From Nelumbo lutea (Eukaryota; Streptophyta; Magnoliopsida; Proteales; Nelumbonaceae), in contig JAKGHH010000008.1 of the NCBI GenBank assembly GCA_022828595.1, forward strand, positions 1,610,728 through 1,674,727: a stretch of 64,000 nt of DNA, in the 5' to 3' direction. The notes under the pieces were generated by a model, which did no database searches, was not told the origin of the DNA, and was given only the letters and a program-made list of their open reading frames with translations. Shown in pieces: positions 56,286 through 64,000 of the stretch. Position 1 is the first letter of the stretch. Each line of letters starts with the position of its first letter. Both the position numbers and the translations under genes were made by a program.

Positions 56286-57000
56286 CCTCACTACATCCTC
56301 AAGCCATCACCATTTTAAGCCTCCAAACAGAGAACACCAATGACAGTGCTACTGAAAAAAAAAAAAGGAAGCTGAGATTGTTCTTTTATGTACATAGAAC
56401 ACTAATGACTATGCTACTGAAAAAAAAGAACTTGTGCAAGCGAGGACATGACTGGATAAGCAAAGCAAAGAGGAAAAAAAACCCCTCAATAATCCTTCGT
56501 TCAACAAAGTAATCTTCCGAAAACCATCAAAGCAAGCAAACAACAGTTCATCTTCCAAAAAAAACATACATAAATAAATCAAACAAAAACAAATCAAACA
56601 AAAACAATCAAACGAATCAGATTATTATCACCAAAGCAAAAATATTTAAACACATAAACAACAAAATAAAGAAGAAGAAGAAGAAGAATGACTACCTAGA
56701 GCTTGGACAGCGGTGTTCTTCCTGGAGCTTGATTCACCAGCGGAGCTTCCTCCTTGAGAAAACACGAAAAATGTTTAGGTTTTCTGGGTTTGGGGTTATT
56801 AGGGGTAGCACATGTGATTTCCAAAATATTGTAAGGGATTTTGGACTATGCACCGGCTCTGAAACGTGTCTGAGCGCGTTAAGAGCTAGCCCAAGCTCTA
56901 TTATTTCCAGATTAAGTTTAAGAGATAAAATCAAACAAGTGTGAGGTCTGAAAAACAACATTTTCAGATTCAGACCTCTGAAAAGTGCAATCAAACGACC
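56286..57000 (-). other. Right part of the Harbinger element, probable 5' leader of its ORF
   Basis: A-rich sequence with AAAAAC repeats and a GAAGAAGAAG run (56671-56689), then CCTCCTTGAGAAAACACG and the subterminal repeats. On the minus strand a donor-like TCTAG/GTAGTC near 56695 suggests a leader exon for the Myb/SANT-like gene. No transposase found. Confidence 0.4.
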
Positions 57001-57005
57001 CCTTA

Positions 57006-57599
57006 GTTCATGATATTTGTCAAAACATATTAGAACAATAACTAAGGTTATGCTTGGTACCATTTCCACTTCTACTTGCAATGTTTTGTGTTGGTTAATA
57101 CAATTTTTTTGAGAAATTGTCTTGTCACATCATATCAGATAACCACTTCCGCGAAAAAAAAAATATAGGCATTGGACATCCCCTTGTGGGGTGTTATGTC
57201 CTTTATAGCTCCTATAGTTCCTCGTGGAGACAGACATATACATTGACACTAAGGGGAGGATTACTATGGCTCTTGTCTTAAACATGCATAATGAACTTCT
57301 ACAAGCCATGTTAGGCATCTTGGATGTGTCTAAGCCAAGTAGTTGCCTCTTTGCCCAACTAAAAACCCCCATTGTGTGCTCTAGAGAAACCTACAGTGTG
57401 TCTTTGGTGCAGTTACTCACATGCAAAATGTTCCACTATAAGCCAATTTCTCCTTCGGCAATGCCCTGGGGTTGCCTATATTGGCTCAATGTGATTCATT
57501 TCCCTCAAGTGCTGTTTTGGAGATCCACAACAAGAATGCTGGATGGTCAATCTTCTGCTGCACAACAAAAACGACCATGAAATTTATACTTTACTCCAT
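57006..57599. other. Spacer with an unassigned frame
   Basis: A 118-codon frame (57224-57580, +) has no domain I can name. Because it leads toward a LINE RNase H fragment on the same strand, it may be a decayed upstream part of that LINE. Confidence 0.35.
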
Positions 57600-57990
57600 T
57601 CTTTCAAATACCTTATGTCCAAATTAGTTCCAATTGCACACTGGCTTCTAAACTATTGGCATTACTACAAGGGTTAAATCTAGCCAAACAATTAGGATGC
57701 AAATATGTTGAAGTCTAAGGGGGCTCAAAAGTAGTATTTTCATGGGCAGCAAACAATAACCATACCCCATGGATGTTTAAACATGTGATTAGGGAAATGG
57801 AGAAGATTGCAAAGGAGGTTGAGGCTGAATTTAAATGGGTCCGAAGAAGTGCAAATGGTCTAGCTGATGGATTAGCAAAACATGGGGCATTGAGACAACA
57901 ATTATTTTGGGCTACACTGTAATGAGGGATAGAATAGAATGATTAAAGGGGATCAACAATCCCATCACCAAGTTGTATAAACTACTTACA
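57600..57990 (+). mobile_element. L1-type LINE RNase H remnant
   Basis: The frame reads LLALLQGLNLAKQLGCKYVEV, a TAA, GGSKVVFSWAANNNHTPW, IREMEKIAKEVEAEFKWVRR, SANGLADGLAKHGALRQQLF and stops near 57922. This is the C-terminal half of the RVT_3 RNase H domain. TTTTAATAAAATACATATTT follows, like a LINE 3' end. Confidence 0.65.
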
Positions 57991-59048
57991 ATCTGAATTT
58001 TAATAAAATACATATTTATTGATAAAAATATATGCCAGGAATAAACCAGATCAAATGGTTCCATCATTGATGGTCCAGTGAATGCTTTTTGGTTCTATTT
58101 ATATATGGATACACCACACATAGAGGAAGTGCATCTCAAATGAGAAACACTTTATGCCTAGGGTGCATGGGTGCAATGGTTATTTGAGACCTAATATGTA
58201 CTTAGGATGATGGTTGTGACCAAAAACCAATTCTTATGATTGATTTCTTCAAGTCTTGGACAGCAGAAGCTAATGCAATTTAGGAAAAGATCCATACTGT
58301 GGGAGAGCATGAACCAAGAAACTTTATGGCCATGATCTGTTGCCTAATGGAGGCTGATTGATACTAATTTGGCTATGACCCACCTGGAGCAATTCCTATG
58401 CTGATCAAATCTTCCTTTATTATGATTTGATGATTTAAGTAATTCAATCAAAGCGAATCCATTACATTATTGGATCAAATTGGATGATATTTCAAATTTG
58501 ATCCACAAACACATTATTGGGTTTATGCTAAAATATTTCAATTTAGGAGTTTAAGATTTCAATCAAGGAAAGGATGTCATCTGCATGAATAGCTCCTTCG
58601 ATTTCTTTCAGCAGATATATCTCTCTCATTGATAAGATTTTCTTGAATCCATCAATATCTTTTATAAACAATCGTTTGAAGATCTCCTTGTCTTAATCAA
58701 GTTGATCTTGAATCCATTGGTCTTTCCTTTAGTAATAACATGTGGAGCTCATTGGTACTTGGTGGACATGGTTGATTGCCACTAACAATCCGGCTAAAGA
58801 AGGATGGAACCCCATGACGGATGAACTTGCTCATCTCTTATGCTAAATTCAAAATGGTGATGTCTCTGTTGGATTCGTAACCACTGGATATGTTTTTCTT
58901 TTGGAAAGGAAGCTTGCTCCAGGCTATGGGATTTGCAACTACATGGGGTACTTAACCTTTCAACTCCTCTATCTTCTGCTTTTATTTTCCTCTCTGATAC
59001 TCTCTCTCTCTCTCAGTCTAGTTTTGTATCTCTTTCTTCTACTTGTCT
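57991..59048. other. Spacer, nothing recognised
   Basis: Short frames only; a small (TC)n run near 59000-59014. No known domain. Confidence 0.4.
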
Positions 59049-59640
59049 TTTTTTTTGAGAAAAAGAGTAACATTATATTATAAAGATAAATGAGAGTACA
59101 TGAGATTATGTACAAAGAAGGCTAGCCACACACAGGTTACAAAGGCATAAGTCCATCACTATATAAGCTTGCCCTATGTTAGTGTGCTCCAGAATTGGCA
59201 AAACTATCTGCTATAGTGTTTAAAACCCTGTGAATCAAGGTTAGTTTTACATTTAAGGAATACAACAAATCTCTAGCCTCGTCCAAGCAGTGACTAGTGA
59301 GCTAATCTCCAAGGCCCACCTTCCTTCTCCCCAAGCCATTTTATCATGTTGCTAGAACCACCTTTGACTACTAGGCTGGTTAAGCCTAGACTTCTTGTGA
59401 TATGGAGGCCATTTTTCACAACTAAAACTTTAGCCATTGTAGAGTCTACAGACCCAATTGGCCCACCAAAAAACCACAAAGGACTACCATCCCTCCTCTT
59501 AAACACACCACCAATTCTAGCTAATCCCAAGTTTCCAAGTGCATTTCCATCAAAGTATAGAGTCAACTCCTCTTCTCTTGACTGGTCGAGGCTTGTAACT
59601 CTTAAAGATCTAGGTGAAGAGAACAATAGTTCCATTGCAT
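59049..59640 (-). mobile_element. 5'-truncated L1-type LINE with RNase H domain and poly-A
   Basis: The minus-strand frame 59635-59294 encodes an RNase H domain: LTLYFDGNALGNLGLARIGG, SPLWFFGGPIGSVDSTMAKV, SLVVKGGSSNMIKWLGEKEG, GPWRLAH. After one stop it continues CLDEARDLLYSLNVKLTLIH and IADSFANSGAH. Of the catalytic acids FDG is kept, while AE has become AK and GD has become GG, so this copy is catalytically dead. A run of ten A on the minus strand at 59048-59057 is the tail. Confidence 0.75.
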
Positions 59641-62212
59641 TCTACTGAAGCATGTTTAGAGTGATTCCTTTGTACATCTCTGAATTCAGCTCCCACAGAT
59701 TGCAGATGTGAAAAATATGAGAAATTAGGTCTTTCGTAGATCTTGCTTTGTTACTCAAAATGCGTTTGTTTCATTCTTCCCAAGCAACCACATTACTACT
59801 TGTCTGTTAGAGTTAGGAATCTTGATATATTGGTCTTCTGGGTCATTTTTAATGGTTATTGTTTGCTTCAGAGAATACAACAAATTCAGAACTCGAATTT
59901 ATTTGTCATACTAAAACTTAATATCAATATCATAAAGAGCCTTTTTTTTTTGGTATTATACATAGTAAAGGGGTATTAGGGGTGGGACAGAGCAGGGTGC
60001 ATGTAAGGCCCTTTGGCCATACCATGGAGAGCCCGTGTTCTGTGAGCTTGATCTTGTGCCTCCTGTTCTGAAGGGATGCTGACTGACTATCTCAACTACT
60101 AGGTCATAAAGAGCCAATTTGGTGTTTCTAATAGTTGATCTGAACGATTTATTCCTAAATTAGATTGTAGGATTGCAATAAAATTTTGAATTCCCTCTAG
60201 TTTATCTGAACTATCAGTCTAGTTCTATATATCTTAAAATTGCCTTTTTGATACTTTTTGCAATTCTGATACTTTAAAACATTGGTTATGTTCCTGGTGC
60301 AACCTTTATCCCTTTTCAATTCCAAATTAGTTATACAAATAAGCTATGTAGTCATTTGGCTAAGTTTTACTTTTGTTATGAGTTATGACCTTATGAGCAT
60401 CCCATAAACTTCAGGGAAATCATTCAACATTGTTAATCAGGTAAGCCTCCTCTTTAGATACTCATGGTGATGGAAGATTCAGCTAATTATGGTACGTTAT
60501 AGATTTTCTTATAAAAAATGGTACATTATAGATGCAATTCACTCATTGGTGTTTTTCCTTACAAGTTTAATTCATATAAACCTTATCATAACAAATGTTT
60601 CTTGTAGCATTCTACCTTGTTCCCCCACCGGTCACGGCCTCTAGTCCTATTTGATTCTTTGCAAGGACTTGTTTGCTAATGAGGTCATTTCCATCAAAAC
60701 CTATGGACATTAAAAGTAACTTTACAATTATTTGGGCAATTGAGGGTTTATATTTGATTAGTAATTTATTTTATGGTTCACAAAGAACAAAGAAAATGGT
60801 TCTCTCAGGATATTTATCTTGGGAACATTACTTGTTAAAATACATCAATTGCAAATTCTATACTGGTTTTACCAGTCAAAATATGTTTTATACTAATTTT
60901 TAGTTCAAGTAATATAACTCTTGTTTATTATGGGTTTGACTATGATGCTGGGCAGACATGATACTGGAAAAACTAACAACCAATCAATCAACATCATAAG
61001 AGTGCTAACCAATCAGGTGGATTTTCATCAAATTTCACGGGGGGGGGGGGGGGGGATTTTATTGGCCAAAGCCTTTCCAATATGTCTTTTTGGCATCATA
61101 GATTTTCCCATTTATTATTTGTTTGTGTTATTGATTCTACAATTTTAACTTTATCTTTGCAGTTTATCAAATTTTTATTCTTCAAAATCATCCAACCAAT
61201 GTTAGTTTTTCACTGTATATATGGTTATTTCATTTTCCTAGAGTGCGTTGAACACAAGGGAGACTTCACATTTGACTAGTAAGTTCTCCCTAGCAATGAT
61301 TAAATGGTGTTTGGAAGATTTTGTGGCTGCAATAAGCGATCCTCTCTAATGCTTCAACAAGAATATTGGTCAAATTGCTCAAATAAGGAACATTCATTCA
61401 ATTGTCTTAGACCAAATTCATTCTGGATTTGCTCAAGGACATCGAGAATAATGAAATATCTACGTTTTACATATCTAAGCACAACATTTTCTTCTGATCT
61501 GGTGTATCTTCAACTATTTTTTGATATTCTCAACAATGCTATTATGAAAAGTTGTTTTTGGAAGATAATAGGAGTAAATAGTTGGTGTTCGTTTATTCGT
61601 TTTGTTGTATGGGGGCCTACTAATCCATGACAAAGAGACCCATGTAGGAGGGACAGACATGGATATTACTATTTTCACCTTTAATTTGTTTTGAAAATAA
61701 ATCACTGTATAACATAATGATTTGACACAACATGAATCGTCCCACTTGAAAAAACAGTTAAACAGAAAAGCCATATCCATAGACGGCGGTCGGACGATTG
61801 ATTCAAGAAAGATGATTGAACAAAAAGGTTTTGTTTCCAGGTCACCGTTTTCAATTGTTCAATCATCGCTTGATCCATTTGATCCAGATGGTCAAACCAT
61901 TGACTTGAAAACCAATGTTAAAGTGGTTTTGTTTTTGTCCCAACATTAACAACCTCACAAGATATGTGCGGTTATTCTTTGAATGAGGGAATGTTCATTA
62001 TAACCGCTGATAACATAGCCATGTCTTACTCTTGTGCAAAAGTGAACTCTTGAATTGGAAGGTGTCAGCCTAGCAAGTTGGTAAATTCTCGAGTACAGAT
62101 CAGCTGCCAACACATGGTGCCAATAATGTCCTAATCGTCAATCGGCCATTGTAGCCAAGGGAGCACTTCTCATGAATGGCAAGGGAGACGCCCCCAATGC
62201 TACAGTTGCCTG
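59641..62212. other. Intergenic, with a 17-base G run
   Basis: No coding domain recognised in the frames at 59743, 60673, 60921, 61304 or 61722. A run of 17 G lies at 61039-61055 in otherwise AT-rich DNA. A GATCTTGTGCCTCCTG-like GC-richer patch is at about 60000-60100. Confidence 0.4.
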
Positions 62213-62562
62213 TAGGGGGTAGCCACTAGCTGAGCTTCCCATGGGCTCTTTAAGCTTGGCTTGGCTTGGATTAAATTGAGCTTCAAGTTGAACTTGGGCT
62301 CGATATATAGGCTCATTTGCTAGTCGAGCCAAATATAATAAACAAATAATTTTTATTATACATACATAAATATACATTTAAATATTTATATATAATAAAT
62401 TATTGTTATTATCTATTATAATATTATATATAATAGTAAATAATTTTTTTATAATTCTATATAGAAAAAAGTCTCTTACTCGAATCGAGCTCGAGCCTAA
62501 CACTATTTCTACAAGCCGAGCTTGAATAACCAAGTATTCGGCTCGGCTCTAATCCACCCCTA
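62213..62562. mobile_element. hAT-type non-autonomous element
   Basis: Starts TAGGGGGTAGCC and ends AATCCACCCCTA (inverted repeat). The flanks GTTGCCTG (62205-62212) and GTTTCCTG (62563-62570) match at 7 of 8 positions. The interior has GAGCTTGGCTTGG and CGAGCTCGAGCC blocks around an AT-rich core. It resembles the element at 63227. 350 bases, no gene. Confidence 0.7.
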
Positions 62563-62740
62563 GTTTCCTGGGACATGGTTGGTAGCAGATTCCTACCCTA
62601 AATTCTATAGCTGGTCATAGCAGAGATATGGGATAATTCTTTCCTTCACCCAAGTTGAAGGGGTTTAGGGGAGGGTTACCCCTGTTGTGTAACCCAATAC
62701 ACTGAAAAAAAAAAGTAAATAAAAAAGAACTACTAAGAAG
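62563..62740. other. Short spacer
   Basis: Includes a near-palindromic AAGGGGTTTAGGGGAGGGTTACCCCTG near 62658 to 62684. Nothing else recognised. Confidence 0.35.
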
Positions 62741-62744
62741 CCTC

Positions 62745-63860
62745 GAGATCAAGCCTAAACTATCCTACACGGAAACCTCTCAAGCTGCAAATAAACCATG
62801 ACTAGATCGTCCTCATGAAACTTTCATCCAGCGATGCCTATCCTTAGCTTATTTATACCTTTGGTTGCTTTCTTTCAACTTTTGTCGCACATTCTCTTGA
62901 AGCTACCGAATGTGTTTACATAAGGCCTCGACATCATTACTCACTCACCAAAACCCTATTATAGGAGCTAGATCAACAACACCTTTAGGTGACCGACCAT
63001 ACACAACCTCAAAAGGAGCCTTCCCTATAGATCTCTTAACTAAATCATTGAAGGAAAACTCAACTTGTGGTAGGATAAGATCCCATTGCTTTAAGTAATC
63101 TCCAACTAAGCTCCTTAGCAAGTTGCTTAAGTTTTGGTTAACCACTTCAATTTGTCTATCTGTTTGTGGGTGAAATGTACTACTATATTGTAGGGTAGTA
63201 TCCACACGCTTCTATAAAGTTCTCCTAGGGTGGCCATGATCCGAGCTGTTCATGAGTTGTTCAAACTCGATCATCTCATGAAAAGCTCGACTAAGCTCGG
63301 CCTAAATTGAGCTTCAAGCCTAATATAAAGGTTCGTTTGCTAATTGAGCTGAGATCAAGTTTAATAAAGATCATCTTGTGAGGCTCGTGAGCCTAATCAG
63401 GTCTATATGTACAAAGGGTGTCACCTCTGCTCGACACCTTGGCTACTGAGGTAGACCTTGGCTCAACAACTCAGCAATTGAGGAAGAACTCAGCTCGACA
63501 CCTCGACAACTGAGAGAGGTCTCGACTCGGCACCTCGACTTCTAGGGAGACCTCGGCTCAACACCTAGCTAGATATTTGGCTCGGCTTGGCTTGAATTTA
63601 CACCTAAGTTCTCTAGAAGTGGCTAAGAAATTTTGTATCACGACCTGATGTGATAGATCATGGCAATCCATGCAACTGAATAACTTCTTAAAAAAACAAG
63701 TTAGTTACATGAGAAGCATCAAAAGTATTTTGGCAACCAATAAAGAGGGCTGTTTTAGAGAAACAATCAACCACAACAAAACTAGAGTCATTACCCCTAG
63801 CTATTCTTGGCAACCCCAACACAAAATCCATAGTAAGTAAAACACATCCTTCGAGAACCC
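62745..63860 (-). mobile_element. Gypsy integrase remnant, interrupted by a hAT element
   Basis: Minus strand from about 63850: [55 protein letters not shown] (integrase catalytic core). After the hAT insertion it continues VDTTLQYSSTFHPQTDRQIE, VVNQNLSNLLRSL, WDLILPQVEFSFNDLVKRS and GKAPFEVVYGRSPKGVVDL. It then runs on with EALCKHIR and VRQKLKESNQRYK toward 62745. Three TAG and other stops break it. No LTR is in the window. Confidence 0.8.
63227..63605. mobile_element. hAT-type element inserted in the gypsy integrase
   Basis: The flanks AAGTTCTC (63219-63226) and AAGTTCTC (63606-63613) are identical 8-mers. The ends CTAGGGTGGCC and TTTACACCT are weak inverted repeats. Setting aside the element and one flank copy leaves the integrase reading continuous, which confirms the boundaries. 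The interior is built of GCTCGACACCT, AACTCGATCATC and CTCGGCTTGGCTTG blocks and codes for nothing. Confidence 0.85.
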
Positions 63861-64000
63861 CTTATTTGCTAATATTGTTCATTCATTTGTTGCAATAAAA
63901 TATCTTCTTAAAAGACAATGAAAGTTATAAAATCATTATTTTTTATGTGAGAAATAAGAATTTCAGACCCTAATATTGACTTGTTTAGGCTTGTCTCGAG
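63861..64000. other. Window edge, nothing recognised
   Basis: AT-rich sequence next to the gypsy remnant; no integrase residues continue beyond about 63855. Confidence 0.35.

Larger units (their letters stand above)
52479..57002. mobile_element. PIF/Harbinger-type DNA transposon, 4.5 kb with nested material
   Basis: The left end GGTGGTGTTTGATAAATCTG and right end GCAATCAAACGACCCC (complement GGGGTCGTTTGATTGC) are inverted repeats. Both are flanked by TTA (52476-52478 and 57003-57005), the superfamily's target duplication. Subterminal TCTGAAAATTCAGA and TTTTCAGATTCAGA motifs also mirror each other. It encodes a Myb/SANT-like protein on the minus strand, the usual partner of Harbinger transposase. 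No DDE transposase is seen. About 2.5 kb of receptor-kinase and gypsy fragments appear to be inserted in the leader intron of that gene. Confidence 0.7.

Noticed and set aside
61304..61630. 108-codon plus-strand frame
   Set aside because: No domain recognised, and surrounding sequence gives no exon signals.
62910..63098. 62-codon plus-strand frame
   Set aside because: Antisense to the gypsy integrase remnant.

Overview
The window is plant nuclear DNA, most likely from an angiosperm. Genes have GT-AG introns, the coding regions sit in long AT-rich spacers, and the repeats are those of plant genomes: Ty1/copia, Ty3/gypsy, RTE- and L1-type LINEs, hAT and PIF/Harbinger elements and MITEs. I cannot name the species. 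Only two genes look intact. Both exon models were built by hand from splice sites and conserved protein motifs, and all exon phases agree.

Layout. 1-1.5 kb: a decayed single-exon F-box gene (AUF1-like). 1.5-24 kb: no intact gene; old repeats, many short DNA transposons (several with 8-base target duplications), a 301-base tandem repeat in three copies, a solo LTR, and two LINE RNase H remnants. 24-41 kb: a class A (glutamine-rich) auxin response factor of the ARF7/ARF19 type on the + strand, 13 coding exons, 1047 codons. Its intron 11 is about 9.1 kb because it holds an RTE-type LINE (- strand) that was itself split by a 5.9-kb copia element flanked by a perfect CATGG duplication. 43.2-45.6 kb: the chloroplast co-chaperonin CPN20/CPN21 (two cpn10 domains, five exons, - strand), convergent with the ARF gene, with a perfect three-unit heat shock element upstream.

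46-64 kb is a graveyard of gene fragments inside mobile DNA: a long-TIR element carrying a piece of a G-type lectin receptor kinase (Pack-MULE-like), a copia gag remnant, L1 RNase H remnants on both strands, the C-terminal exons of a YAK1-like kinase, and a 4.5-kb Harbinger-type element (TTA duplication, Myb/SANT-like ORF). Within the Harbinger element a shuffled mosaic of an LRR receptor-kinase tail and gypsy pol is stitched together with short exact repeats. At the right edge a gypsy integrase is interrupted by a hAT element.

The two intact genes are functionally unrelated: auxin-responsive transcription in the nucleus, and protein folding in the plastid. I found no tRNA, rRNA or CRISPR array. 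The most unusual features are the gene-capturing elements and the template-switch-like mosaic at 53.8-56.3 kb.
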